A stretch of 64,000 nucleotides of DNA. Source: Opitutus sp. GAS368. Lineage in GTDB: Bacteria > Verrucomicrobiota > Verrucomicrobiia > Opitutales > Opitutaceae. Under the pieces are notes generated by a model. The model saw only the letters and a program-made list of their open reading frames with translations. It ran no database searches and had not been told where the DNA came from. Position numbers and translations under genes: made by a program. Shown one piece after another: positions 40,255 through 51,477 of this stretch. The stretch's first letter is position 1, and each line of letters opens with the position of its first letter. Location: positions 3,889,001-3,953,000 of the forward strand of contig NZ_LT629735.1 in NCBI RefSeq assembly GCF_900104925.1, in the 5' to 3' direction.

Positions 40255-41487
40255 ATGACTCAACCCACCCGCGGTGACGAGGCCAGCACGTTTGACCTGC
40301 TGCGGCGGGTCAAGTCGGACGGGCTGTCAGCCGACACCCGGGCGCAGCTGGAACTCGCCCAGGACAGCGCGACGGACAAGCAGGCCGCCATCCTGTTAGC
40401 CGAGGATAGCGCCCTCCTGCGCAAGGTCATTGTGCAAATCCTCCATATGCTGGGCTACACGAACGTCACGGAGGCCGTCGACGGCCAGATCGCACTGGAC
40501 CTGCTCGCCCAACAGGAGTTCGACCTCGTCCTGCTCGATATTGAAATGCCGCGCGTGAATGGATTCGAAGTGCTGGCCGCGCTCAAAAAGAATCCCGCCC
40601 TGCGTCACCTGCCGGTCATCGTGGTCTCGGGGCTGGACCGGCTGGATGCCGTCGTGCGCTGCATCGAGCTCGGCGCGGAGGATTTCCTGCCCAAGCCGGC
40701 CAATTCCGTCCTGCTCGGCGCCCGCGTCGGCGCCTCGCTCGAGCGCAAGCGCCTGCGCGACCTCGAGCGCCTGCGGCTGCTCGAGCTGCAGCGGGAAAAG
40801 CAGCTCCTCCTGACCGAGCAGGAAAAATCCGAGAGCCTGCTGCTGAACATCCTGCCCAAGGTCATCGCCGAGCGGCTCAAGCGCGGCGAGCACACCATCG
40901 CCGAGCGCCACACGGATGTCACCGTGCTGTTTGCCGATCTCGTGGATTTCAGCACGCTGGCGAACCATACCGACGCGCAGGAACTCGTCGCGTTGCTCAA
41001 CGACCTTTTCTCGCGCTTCGACCGCCTGGCCGACCGCCATGGCCTGGAGAAAATCAAGACCATCGGTGACTGCTATCTCCTGGTGGGCGGCCTGCCCGAA
41101 CCGTCCTCGCGGCATGCCACGGAGGTGGCGGCCATCGCGCTGGACATGCTCGCCGCCCTCGCCGATCTCAACCGCGAGCGCGGCCTCAAGCTGAGCATGC
41201 GCATCGGCCTGAATTCCGGCCCGGTCGTGGCCGGGGTCATTGGCAGCCGCAAGTTCACCTACGACCTGTGGGGCGTGGCCGTGAACCTCGCCCAGCGCGT
41301 CCAATCCTCGGGTCTGCCCGACCGGGTGAACGTCTCCGCGAACACCTATGAGCTGTTGAAAGAGGATTTCCGTCTGATCGAGCGCGGCACGGTGGAATGC
41401 AAGGGCATCGGCCAGGTGAGAACCTACCTGCTCGAGGGGAAAATCCCGCCCGCTCAGATGTCGTCCGGCCCCAGCCAGCGGAAGTAG
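40255..41487 (+). CDS. response regulator with class III adenylate/guanylate cyclase domain
   Basis: 410 residues. A receiver domain covers about 46-165, with acidic pocket E50/D51, phospho-acceptor D95 (LLDIEMPR) and K147 (LPKPAN). A short coiled coil follows (about 165-205). The class III cyclase domain extends from about 218, with FADLVDFS (D228), KIKTIGDCYL (K268, D272) and the LWGVAVNLAQRVQ catalytic Asn/Arg region. It makes cAMP or cGMP in response to phosphorylation. No histidine kinase gene is adjacent. A TACAGT hexamer lies 8 bp upstream of the ATG. Confidence 0.92.
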   Translation: MTQPTRGDEASTFDLLRRVKSDGLSADTRAQLELAQDSATDKQAAILLAEDSALLRKVIVQILHMLGYTNVTEAVDGQIALDLLAQQEFDLVLLDIEMPRVNGFEVLAALKKNPALRHLPVIVVSGLDRLDAVVRCIELGAEDFLPKPANSVLLGARVGASLERKRLRDLERLRLLELQREKQLLLTEQEKSESLLLNILPKVIAERLKRGEHTIAERHTDVTVLFADLVDFSTLANHTDAQELVALLNDLFSRFDRLADRHGLEKIKTIGDCYLLVGGLPEPSSRHATEVAAIALDMLAALADLNRERGLKLSMRIGLNSGPVVAGVIGSRKFTYDLWGVAVNLAQRVQSSGLPDRVNVSANTYELLKEDFRLIERGTVECKGIGQVRTYLLEGKIPPAQMSSGPSQRK

Positions 41488-42710
41488 CCGACCACGAAGC
41501 GCCGGCCGAAGCCGGGCATCAGGTCGGGGGTGCGCTGGACGATGGCTTCGCAGAAGGCCGTGGCCTCGACCTTGGTGGGATCGGCCGGATTCACCGCATC
41601 GCCATAGGCGCGGATGCGGAAAGTGTCGGAGCGCACCACCAGCATCGGACCGATCGCATTCATGATCTGGTTGAAATTGGGTGTGCCCGTGATGGGAAAA
41701 ATGGTGGCGAGATAGGTGGCGAACCCCACGGTTGAGGTGAAGGGGCCGTTGGCCGGTTTCCCGGCGGTCGTCCCGGCAAAATTATTGCCGAGGAGATTCC
41801 CTTTCGAGATCACATTGCCCGACGTGATCGTTGTCACGCCCGGTGCGGTGTTGTAGGTGTCGAGCAGGCAGCGCCAGACCTGGGTCGAAGCAGTGTTGAT
41901 GTTGATCGTTCCCGAGGCGTATTGGTTTCCCAAAACGCTCCACGGAGTCAGCGTCACGTAATGGAAACAGTCTTGCAACACGGATGGGGTCACCGGTGAC
42001 AGCACGCCCAATTGTTCATACGACACGACGCCGGGCAGGACGGCGGTATTCGCGTCGATCGCCGTCTTGAGTTTCAACTGATTGGAGAGCATGGACGGCC
42101 CGATGCTCGGCGCGACCGCCGTGATCACCCTTTTGCCCGCGGGCGCATAGGCCCCAACCTTGATGCCCTCATCGGTGACCAGATAAGCGTAATGGCCCAC
42201 CGTGACCGGGGCCCCCGGTGAGGTGGCGGTGCTGGCGACGACAATGGGCAGCCGGCCGGCAATCACATGCTCCTTCTCCACGTTGGCCGACGTGGAAGCT
42301 GCCGCCCCCACCGTATTGCCGGAGATCAGTTCGACGGTGTCGGTCCCGGCGCTCGTCGGGCCGACCGCCCCCGAGGTCAGCCAGGTCACGAACGAGCCGT
42401 CATTTCGCCAGATCCCACACCAATAGCGGGTCGAGGCGTTCTGGTTGATCGCGATTCCCGTGATGCCCGCCATGCCGGTGATCCGGCTGTCGTCGCCGGC
42501 ATGGCGCTGGAGTTCGCTCAAGGCGAAATTGAGGGCCAGTTGGGCGTTCTGCCGGGCCTGGGCCTGCTGCACGGCGGTCGAGGCGACCTGCGAATTGACC
42601 CGGGTCAGTGAACTGAGCGCCAGCACGGCGAGCACCAGCAACGCCAGCAGCGAGAGCGTGATGATCAGGGCGAACCCCGCCTGGCGGTGAGATGGTCGGC
42701 CTGTTCTCAT
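41454..42710 (-). CDS. Verru_Chthon cassette protein A-like, pseudopilin-type
   Basis: 418 residues. The N-terminal pilin-like segment is QAGFALIITLSLLALLVLAVLALSSLTRVNSQVAST, with a Gly before a hydrophobic helix. A long beta-rich body follows (YWCGIWRNDGSFVTWLTSG, ASGTININTASTQVWRCLL, and the terminal RTPDLMPGFGRRFVVGYFRWLGPDDI). Size and pattern fit cassette protein A, a PulK/GspK-like minor pseudopilin. It starts in an ATGA overlap with the preceding gene. Its function is probably in a surface or secretion pseudopilus. Confidence 0.75.
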   Translation of the reverse strand: MRTGRPSHRQAGFALIITLSLLALLVLAVLALSSLTRVNSQVASTAVQQAQARQNAQLALNFALSELQRHAGDDSRITGMAGITGIAINQNASTRYWCGIWRNDGSFVTWLTSGAVGPTSAGTDTVELISGNTVGAAASTSANVEKEHVIAGRLPIVVASTATSPGAPVTVGHYAYLVTDEGIKVGAYAPAGKRVITAVAPSIGPSMLSNQLKLKTAIDANTAVLPGVVSYEQLGVLSPVTPSVLQDCFHYVTLTPWSVLGNQYASGTININTASTQVWRCLLDTYNTAPGVTTITSGNVISKGNLLGNNFAGTTAGKPANGPFTSTVGFATYLATIFPITGTPNFNQIMNAIGPMLVVRSDTFRIRAYGDAVNPADPTKVEATAFCEAIVQRTPDLMPGFGRRFVVGYFRWLGPDDI

Positions 42711-43714
42711 AGCGCCGTCCCCCGCACTTCGATTCGCCGGGTGTAGACATGCGAATTGGCCTCGACGACCGCCCACCACCATTCCGCGTCCGACGCGTAG
42801 TTGGGCGGCCGGGTGACCCGGCCGGCGCCATTTTCCATTTGGGCCAGCAACGTCGCGCCTTGCTCCGTGAGGATCCTGACCATCACATCCGCCACATCCG
42901 GGAAGCGGTTGGCGTCGGCGGCGGCCCCGGGGTCTTGCGCGACGTGGACCAGATCGGTGTTGTCAGCGGGAAAGATGCGGCGCAGCCCGCCCGTGGTCGT
43001 GTCGCGAACGTGAAGCCAGACACCGAAGTCCACCACGTTCGTCGCGAGGGCGTCGCTGCCGTTGGGGTTGGTTAGGGTCGGTTGGTTACGGGTTCCAGCC
43101 GGCGTGGCCGAGCGGCTGGCGTAGCTGGGCGCGGTCACGTTGTTTCCGCCGGTCTGGGTGTTGGCCGCGCCGACCGCGGCGCGGAACAGCGTGTAGCGCA
43201 CATCCGCCGGGCTGGCGGCACTGATCGCCCCGGTGACCGGCCGGCGGGCGATTTGATAGGACACGGCGACCGGCAGGCTGCCGGCCGATTCGACATTGGT
43301 GGTGATAAAGCGGAGCCAGGCACCCGACAGACCAAAGCGGGCATCGCTGATCACCGGCGTTGCGCCCCCCACGGTGCCGGGCACGAGCCGCTGGCTCTCG
43401 GTGGTGGCGGGCTTGATCGAGGTCGTGGGCACGAGCCAGCCATGGCTGGTCAGGCTGGCCGGGGTATTGATGACATCCACCGCCAGCCATGGGCCGCCGT
43501 CCTTGCGAAACACAGCGGCCTGCAGGTCGCGTTCGACGAGATCCAGCAGCAGTTTGGCCTGGGTGGCGGTGGAGAATTTATCCTGCGTGCGATGCCAGAG
43601 ATTGAGGGTGTTTGTCACCACCGTCAGCATCAGTCCCGCCAGCACCAGCGTGATGGTGACGGCGACCAGCAGCTCCAACAGCGTGAACCCGCACCGATTG
43701 GCCAGCCGTTTCAT
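42707..43714 (-). CDS. Verru_Chthon cassette protein C-like pseudopilin
   Basis: 335 residues. A prepilin-type leader CGFTLLELLVAVTITLVLAGLMLTVVTNTL (cleaved before Phe; Glu5 present) is followed by a long variable body with mixed Ala/Thr content. It resembles the cassette protein C family of GspJ/PulJ-like minor pseudopilins. It overlaps the next gene by 4 bp at its end and the previous gene by 4 bp at its start. Confidence 0.8.
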   Translation of the reverse strand: MKRLANRCGFTLLELLVAVTITLVLAGLMLTVVTNTLNLWHRTQDKFSTATQAKLLLDLVERDLQAAVFRKDGGPWLAVDVINTPASLTSHGWLVPTTSIKPATTESQRLVPGTVGGATPVISDARFGLSGAWLRFITTNVESAGSLPVAVSYQIARRPVTGAISAASPADVRYTLFRAAVGAANTQTGGNNVTAPSYASRSATPAGTRNQPTLTNPNGSDALATNVVDFGVWLHVRDTTTGGLRRIFPADNTDLVHVAQDPGAAADANRFPDVADVMVRILTEQGATLLAQMENGAGRVTRPPNYASDAEWWWAVVEANSHVYTRRIEVRGTAL

Positions 43715-44241
43715 CGGGTAAGCGAGAGCGTGAAGGTGACTTGCTCGCGGTCCGCCGGCGCGGTCGCCGAAGCCGAGCCGGGGGTGAAATAAGGCCAGGA
43801 CACACGCACCTGCAGCGCGAGCACGGCGCCACCCGGGTCATAGGCCAGAGGAGCCTGGTTGAAGGTCCACGCTTCGATCAGGAAAAACCGGTCGTCCTGG
43901 GCCACCTGATCGGCTGCGGCCGGGGGCAGGTAGCTGAGCGACTGGATGCGGGTGGCGTCGCGCGACGCCACAAGGGCCAGAGTGGCCGGCAGCGGCGCGG
44001 CCATCGGCTTGGTCTGGCCCGCCAGGGCATCGAAGCCCCCCACTCGGTTCAGGCGACCGAGTTCCACCCTGATCGCGTCCGGCAGCCGCAACGCCGTGAG
44101 CGAGTCGGCCGAAGCGGCCGCTTGCCGGGAAAGCGGCGCCAGCAGGGCGAGGATGACGGCCACGGCGGTCGCAAAGATCCCGACCGCGATGATGACTTCA
44201 ACGAGGGAAAAGCCGCGGGGCTGGCGCCAGGGAAATCGCAT
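43711..44241 (-). CDS. Verru_Chthon cassette protein B-like pseudopilin
   Basis: 176 residues from ATG 44241. The leader RGFSLVEVIIAVGIFATAVAVILALLAPLSRQAAASADS carries the Glu5-containing hydrophobic segment of GspI/PulI-like minor pseudopilins. The start overlaps the stop of the gene before it by 1 bp. Confidence 0.8.
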   Translation of the reverse strand: MRFPWRQPRGFSLVEVIIAVGIFATAVAVILALLAPLSRQAAASADSLTALRLPDAIRVELGRLNRVGGFDALAGQTKPMAAPLPATLALVASRDATRIQSLSYLPPAAADQVAQDDRFFLIEAWTFNQAPLAYDPGGAVLALQVRVSWPYFTPGSASATAPADREQVTFTLSLTR

Positions 44242-44954
44242 CAGAAACCGGCCCGGGCGTTGATCAAGGCCGGCACGCCGTAAACACTCAGCGTCAGGCC
44301 GCGCACATTCTCCGGACTCTCCAGTTCGACCGGGGATTCGCCGGCGAGATAGGAACCGGGCGGCCGGACATGACCGGCCGCGAGGACGATATCCCCCGGT
44401 TGCGCCGTGCCCGCGGAGGAGGAAAGCGTGAAGCTCACCCATTGCTCCGTCACCGGGCTGTTGATGGTTTCAGCCGTGATCTGATTCGAACGCAGGGCGG
44501 TCGAACGCAGAGCCGAACCGTCCGTCTTGATCCAGGGGGTCGATGTGTTCGCGGCAAACAGTCCGGCGGGAATGGTGCCGAAGTTGCCCGGCACAACATA
44601 GATACCGTCCGGCAAAAAAGCATCCGACACCGTTTGCCAGCCGGTCGTGGTTTGGGTTTGGATCGCGACATAGCGCAGGTAGCGCAAGGGCTGGCCGGTG
44701 CTGGTGACGTCAACGTGCACGAGGACCCGGGCCGACTGCCCGCTGGCCATCGCTTTGGTGCGGGCCGCCGTGACAAGGTTTGCCAGGGTGGCTTGCGCGG
44801 ACTGCAGCGCCGCCGATTTGCCGCCGCCCGCCAGGCCGCCCGCGATGAAGAACGAGAAGACGGCGATGAGCCCGATGACAACCAGCAGCTCCAGCAGGGT
44901 AAAACCAGAGGACCGGGGACGGGAGACGGAGGACTGCAATGAGACCGGTTTCAT
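44241..44954 (-). CDS. Verru_Chthon cassette protein D-like pseudopilin (GspH-like)
   Basis: 237 residues. The leader SSGFTLLELLVVIGLIAVFSFFIAGGLAG has F-T-L-L-E at the cleavage site. A body with alternating hydrophobic and polar segments resembles GspH-type minor pseudopilins and the cassette D family. It overlaps the upstream gene by 4 bp. Confidence 0.8.
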   Translation of the reverse strand: MKPVSLQSSVSRPRSSGFTLLELLVVIGLIAVFSFFIAGGLAGGGKSAALQSAQATLANLVTAARTKAMASGQSARVLVHVDVTSTGQPLRYLRYVAIQTQTTTGWQTVSDAFLPDGIYVVPGNFGTIPAGLFAANTSTPWIKTDGSALRSTALRSNQITAETINSPVTEQWVSFTLSSSAGTAQPGDIVLAAGHVRPPGSYLAGESPVELESPENVRGLTLSVYGVPALINARAGF

Positions 44955-45601
44955 TTCCAGCTGAAGATGAACTCGGGGTTTGCGGCGTCGGCACCGGGCG
45001 CCGGGGCATAGAAGATCACCCCGGCCCGCACCCCGGCGGCGGGGAAATCCGTGGCGCTGGGCGTCATTCCGCCGACCGCCGGCAGCACGGTGAAATCGCT
45101 GCCCTGCTTGATGACACCGTCGAGATTCCGGTCCACGAGCACCGCGATCTCGGTGTTGTCGAAGGCGTCGTGCAGCAGGTTGGACGTCGGGGAGGAGGCG
45201 TTGGTGAAATCAGAGTCACTGAAGGAATAGAAGCGGACGAGCTTGCGGTTCTGCGCCTCGGGTAACTGGGAGTCGGTGCCGGGGGTGTAAGCCGGCAGCG
45301 CGGAGCCGTCGCGGCGTTTCGCGGCGAGCACGTCATGGAACAGGTGCAGCATGGCCTGATCCGTGGTCTGGCCGGGCGGGTTGACGAGGTTGGAGCTGTG
45401 CAGCACCGGGTAGTAGCCGTATTCGGCGCGAAAACCCTCCATGGCGGCGGCCCACTGGCTGAACTGCACCTTGGTCCGGGCCTTGTTGGCCGAGACCCGG
45501 GCCGAGCGCACCGCCGGAAAGATGAGCGCCGCGAGGATGCCGATCACCGCGATGACGGAGAGAAGTTCGAGCAACGTGAATCCACGGGTGTGACGGCGCA
45601 T
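44951..45601 (-). CDS. pseudopilin (GspG/PulG-like)
   Basis: 216 residues. Its leader RGFTLLELLSVIAVIGILAALIFPAVRSARVSANKARTKVQFSQW and WAAAMEGFRAEYGYYPV are typical of GspG-like major pseudopilins with an N-terminal methylation site. It overlaps the next gene by 4 bp and follows the 45607 gene by 5 bp. Confidence 0.85.
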   Translation of the reverse strand: MRRHTRGFTLLELLSVIAVIGILAALIFPAVRSARVSANKARTKVQFSQWAAAMEGFRAEYGYYPVLHSSNLVNPPGQTTDQAMLHLFHDVLAAKRRDGSALPAYTPGTDSQLPEAQNRKLVRFYSFSDSDFTNASSPTSNLLHDAFDNTEIAVLVDRNLDGVIKQGSDFTVLPAVGGMTPSATDFPAAGVRAGVIFYAPAPGADAANPEFIFSWK

Positions 45602-45606
45602 GGCGA

Positions 45607-46209
45607 TCAGCGATTGGCGTAGAGGTTGTCGAGGTTGAGCGGCCGTCCGTCCAGCTGGGTCGCTTCGTAAGCGGCACTAATGAGACCATCGCTGGGGATT
45701 GGCAACGTCACGTTCCCGTCGGGGCCGGCGGACAGCAGGACGAATGAAGAGTTTTTCCAGCTCGCCCCGGGGTTGTAGGCGTAGCGGTAGGGATTGCCCC
45801 AGGGATCGAGCACCGCGTTGACCGCATTGTCCGCCGCCGTCGGGCTGGTCAGGGTGAACCGGGACTTCTCGAGGAGCACGCGCTGCTGCGCGGGAAAGTC
45901 GGTGGCGCCGAGCTGCGGCCCTCGCTGGCCGTTGAGCGCGGCATAAAGCGCCTGTCCCGACGCCGTGTCGGTCGAAAGCGAATCGGACAGGATCCGCGGA
46001 TAATCTCCATAGATGCGCTTGTAGGTTTCGAGGGCGGCTGAGAGCGCCGCGAGTTCGGCCTTGGCGCGGGCCGTCTTGCCGGCCTCGGAAGCCCGGCGGC
46101 CGACGCCGATGACGATGCCGGCCAGGATTGCGATGAGGGTGATGACCGCCAGCAGCTCCAGCAGGGTGAAGCCCCGCCGCGACTGTCCAGATGGGCGGCG
46201 AGAATCCAT
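45607..46209 (-). CDS. pseudopilin (GspG/PulG-like)
   Basis: 200 residues from ATG 46209. The leader RRGFTLLELLAVITLIAILAGIVIGVGRRASEAGKTARAKAELAALSAALETYKRIYGDYPR is the most typical GspG signature in the window. The C-terminal AVLDPWGNPYRYAYNP is the calcium-loop segment of major pseudopilins. Only 10 bp separate it from the acs stop, so the pilin block may be cotranscribed with acs. Confidence 0.88.
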   Translation of the reverse strand: MDSRRPSGQSRRGFTLLELLAVITLIAILAGIVIGVGRRASEAGKTARAKAELAALSAALETYKRIYGDYPRILSDSLSTDTASGQALYAALNGQRGPQLGATDFPAQQRVLLEKSRFTLTSPTAADNAVNAVLDPWGNPYRYAYNPGASWKNSSFVLLSAGPDGNVTLPIPSDGLISAAYEATQLDGRPLNLDNLYANR

Positions 46210-46219
46210 AGCGGCCGGC

Positions 46220-48172
<1,953 letters not shown>

Positions 48173-48271
48173 TAGTTTTTTCCTCTTGATTGGGGTTGAA
48201 GCTTGCTGGTTCCGAAATGCCCCCGACGGATTGCACGGTCAAGCTCAGGCAGTTGCATAAAATCGTTTTGT

Positions 48272-49450
48272 ATGGATAAAGACAACCCGTCGGTCGCCGC
48301 TTCCACGGCATCGCCGACTCCCTCCCCCGCTCCGGCCCAGCCGGACAACAGCATTCGCGTCGAAGGCATCCTCGATCTCGACAACAGCCGCAATGGCCAG
48401 TTGCTCGACCTCGCGAAGCACGGCAAGCGCCGGCCGACCGACCCCTTTGTGCCGCGCGAACTCGTGCGCCGCTTCCACCTGAACCAGGGCAGCATGATCA
48501 CGGCCATGGCGACGCCGGACGAGCGCTTCCCCAACCCGAAGGTCCGCTTCATCGAGAAGGTCGACGGTCTGGACCTCGAGGCGCGCCGCAAGTCCCTTGA
48601 GTTCGCCAATCTCACGACCATCACGCCCAACGAGCAGATCAAGCTCGAGTTGAAGGACGGCCGTATGACCACCCGCGTCATGGATCTCTTCGCTCCCATC
48701 GGCAAGGGCACCCGCGGCCTCATCGTCGCCCCGCCCCGCACCGGCAAGACCACCTACCTGCGCGACATCGCCCTCGGCGTCCTGCAGAACCATCCCGAGT
48801 GTCACGTCATGATCCTCCTCGTGGACGAGCGCCCCGAGGAAGTCACCGACTTCAAGCGCAGCGTGCCCTGCGAGGTCTGGGCCTCGTCCAACGACGACCC
48901 GGTCGAGAACCACATCCGCATCGCCGATCTCTGCATCGAGCGCGCCAAGCGTCTCGTCGAGGCCGGCAAGGACGTCGTCATGCTCATCGACTCCCTCACC
49001 CGCCTGGCCCGTGCCCACAACACCGCCAAGAACTCCGGCCGCACGGGCACCGGCGGCCTTGATGTCCGCGCGCTCGAGAAACCCCGCCAGCTCTTTGCCT
49101 CGGCCCGCAACACCGAGGAAGGTGGCAGCCTCACCATCATCGCCTCCATCCTGATCGAGACCGGCAGCCGCATGGACGATGTGATTTTCCAGGAATTCAA
49201 GGGCACCGGCAACATGGAGCTCGTCCTCGACCGCAAGGCGGCCGAGATGCGCATCTGGCCGGCGGTCAATGTCGCCTCCTCCGGCACCCGCAAGGAGGAG
49301 CTGCTCCTCGACGAGAAGACGCTGGAGGCCATCCACTTCTTCCGCCGCGCCCTTGTGCAGCAGAAGATCGAGGAGGCCACCGACACCATGGTCACCCGCC
49401 TCAGCAAGACCAAGACCAACGCCGAATTCGTCAAACTCATCGTCAAGTAA
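48272..49450 (+). CDS. rho: compact Rho factor paralogue without N-terminal domain
   Basis: 392 residues from ATG 48272. After a short Pro/Ser-rich stretch, an RNA-binding cold-shock-like domain is visible at about 28-125 (IRVEGILDLDN...TDPFVPRELVRRFHLNQGSMITA). The ATPase core carries PPRTGKT (154-160), [23 protein letters not shown] and [24 protein letters not shown]. The Rho_N helical domain is missing. It is a hexameric RNA helicase and terminator in Rho's family, or a specialised variant. A second, longer rho is at 62077-63891. Confidence 0.9.
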   Translation: MDKDNPSVAASTASPTPSPAPAQPDNSIRVEGILDLDNSRNGQLLDLAKHGKRRPTDPFVPRELVRRFHLNQGSMITAMATPDERFPNPKVRFIEKVDGLDLEARRKSLEFANLTTITPNEQIKLELKDGRMTTRVMDLFAPIGKGTRGLIVAPPRTGKTTYLRDIALGVLQNHPECHVMILLVDERPEEVTDFKRSVPCEVWASSNDDPVENHIRIADLCIERAKRLVEAGKDVVMLIDSLTRLARAHNTAKNSGRTGTGGLDVRALEKPRQLFASARNTEEGGSLTIIASILIETGSRMDDVIFQEFKGTGNMELVLDRKAAEMRIWPAVNVASSGTRKEELLLDEKTLEAIHFFRRALVQQKIEEATDTMVTRLSKTKTNAEFVKLIVK

Positions 49451-49529
49451 CTTCACTCTTGCGCCGGCTTTTCGCCCTCGCGAGAACTTCCCTTCCTTAT
49501 TTTCACCCTCTGACACGAAAGACTCCTGA

Positions 49530-51287
49530 ATGAACAGTTTCTCCGAGCAATGTCTCGATATGGCCCGGTCGATGTTGGCCCACAACCTCGACGCCATTAA
49601 TGCCGACGGCACCGTCACTCCCATTCCCGGCGAAAGCCCCCGTTCCGACGAGCCCGGCCACGTCGCCTTCGCCCTGGGCGAATATTACCGCGCCACCGGC
49701 GAGACCACGCTCAAGGGCTACGACCTGATCGACCTGGCCGCCCGCACCATCACCGCCCAGGCCTTCACCGAGCCTGCCGGCGAGAACGGTGTCGCCTATG
49801 CCTCGCTCGGCCTCCTGTCCTTCGGTCCCTCCAAGGAACGCAACCCCGTCTGGGAGCGCCTCGTCGAGGAGACCCGCCAGAAGCTCGACAAGCTCCTGCT
49901 CACCCGCAGCGACTACGACAACTACTGGCAGGCCTTCAACATCGCCAAGGCGGTGTGCCGTTACAGCCTCGGCCTCTCCAAGAAGGACGAGACCTCGCGC
50001 CTCATCGAACGCCTCGCGGAACGCATCGAGCAGACCAGCTCGGCCGGCTTCTTCGACGACGTCGAGAAGGGCTACGGCGGTCACTTCAACCTCTACGGCG
50101 TGATGACCCTGGTCTTCACGCGCTCGGCGCTGCAGCTCCACGCCAACTCCGCCCTGCGCGAGCGCAAGCTGCCCACCCTCCGCACCTACGCCGAGAAATA
50201 CATCAAGCTCATGCCCGACATGGTCCGCCCCGACGGCCTCGGCTGGGCCTACGGCCGCGCCGCCGGCGCCTACGGCCAGATGCACTGCATCACCCTCATC
50301 CTGCAGGGCCTGCGCGACGGCTGGATCCCCGACGACCAGAAGAACAAGTATTTCGATATCCTGCGCCGCCTGTTCTACTATTTCTTCCAGACCTACCTGG
50401 ACCAGGAGCACGGCTTCCTCGACATCCGCGACGACGAGCGCACGGCCTACGCCTCGCACACGACGCGCATGGCGAACTTCGACGCCGCCCGCTACCTCTG
50501 CCAGTGGTCCCGCCTCGCGAAGACCGTCCAGATGCCCGACAACGTCAAGGTCGAGCCGGCGCGCACCAGCGGCCGCTTCGTCATCTTCGACAAGTCCAAC
50601 CGCAAGGAGCAGGGCCTGTTCCTCTACCGCGACGCCGAGTCCGGCCTGCAGGTGCAGCTGCCGCTCGTCAGCTCGGGTGTCGACTGCACGGCGGACAACC
50701 TGCCCTTCCCGCACAGCCCGGGCGTCTTCGACTGGCCGAACAACGTCTACCTGCCCGTGATGACCCCCGAGCTCACGTTCGGCGAGAATGTCACCCTGCC
50801 GGCCTTCTACGGCCAGAAGTGCGTGACCGGCCTGGGCCTCAAGAACTCCTTCTACTTCCGCTACGAGCAGCCCGAGCTCATCAACACCAAGGAGGAGATC
50901 GTCAAGGGCCTCGGCAGCGTGAAGGTCCAGTGGACGTTCACCGGCAGCAAGATTTCCGCCGAGTTCGCCTATACGGTCAAAAACCAGGTGCAGCTCGACA
51001 AGTTCCGCTTCGCCCTCGTCATCGGCGCGCCGCACTCGAAATACCGGATGCCCACGTCGCCCGCGCTCGGCCCCCACGGCCACCGCTGCTCGGTGCTCAA
51101 GGACGACTTCCACGCCAACTGGGCGGAGACGGAGGTGGTCAGCGCCGACCCGGTCTACCGGACCAACTACGGCAAGCTGCACTACGTCCAGATGTTCACC
51201 CGCGACCACCCGCTCATCATGCGGCCCGGCCAGGTCTACCGCTTGGCGGTCAGCTTCGATCCGGAACTGACGGTTGCCGGCGCCTGA
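49530..51287 (+). CDS. large cytoplasmic protein of unknown function with alpha-toroid-like N-terminal half
   Basis: 585 residues, no signal peptide. Residues 1-330 are helical with repeated conserved aromatics (FALGEYYRATGETTLKGYDLIDLAARTI, YDNYWQAFNIAKAVCRY, GLGWAYGRAAGAYGQMHCITLI, MANFDAARYLCQW), suggesting an alpha/alpha toroid as in polysaccharide lyases or DUF2264-type glycosidases. Residues about 340-585 are beta-rich (FVIFDKSNRKEQGLFLYRD, FSFDPE-like ends), as in C-terminal lyase domains. No catalytic residues can be named. It lies 79 bp after the compact rho on the same strand. Confidence 0.7.
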   Translation: MNSFSEQCLDMARSMLAHNLDAINADGTVTPIPGESPRSDEPGHVAFALGEYYRATGETTLKGYDLIDLAARTITAQAFTEPAGENGVAYASLGLLSFGPSKERNPVWERLVEETRQKLDKLLLTRSDYDNYWQAFNIAKAVCRYSLGLSKKDETSRLIERLAERIEQTSSAGFFDDVEKGYGGHFNLYGVMTLVFTRSALQLHANSALRERKLPTLRTYAEKYIKLMPDMVRPDGLGWAYGRAAGAYGQMHCITLILQGLRDGWIPDDQKNKYFDILRRLFYYFFQTYLDQEHGFLDIRDDERTAYASHTTRMANFDAARYLCQWSRLAKTVQMPDNVKVEPARTSGRFVIFDKSNRKEQGLFLYRDAESGLQVQLPLVSSGVDCTADNLPFPHSPGVFDWPNNVYLPVMTPELTFGENVTLPAFYGQKCVTGLGLKNSFYFRYEQPELINTKEEIVKGLGSVKVQWTFTGSKISAEFAYTVKNQVQLDKFRFALVIGAPHSKYRMPTSPALGPHGHRCSVLKDDFHANWAETEVVSADPVYRTNYGKLHYVQMFTRDHPLIMRPGQVYRLAVSFDPELTVAGA

Positions 51288-51290
51288 GTT

Positions 51291-51365
51291 GGGTGGAACG
51301 CGGCTTCTGGACGCGTTTTCAGGATTTGCGCCGAACCAACCCGCCCGGCGGCCGGGTTCCACCTT
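51291..51365. repeat. REP-like palindrome (ggtggaacgcggcttctgg type)
   Basis: gggtggaacgcggcttctgg at the left and cggccgggttccacctt at the right. It is a diverged copy of the ggtggaacccggcctcc type, located between the unknown gene and ppk2. Confidence 0.85.
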
Positions 51366-51477
51366 CCAGATTGTCACGTCCTTGTTAAATCCCAACAACT
51401 TGTGCGGCCAAGGCCCGCGGCTTGCTTGCTAGCCGCGCCATATCGGGTTTGCCTTGGCGCACCTCCTCCCTCCTCCC

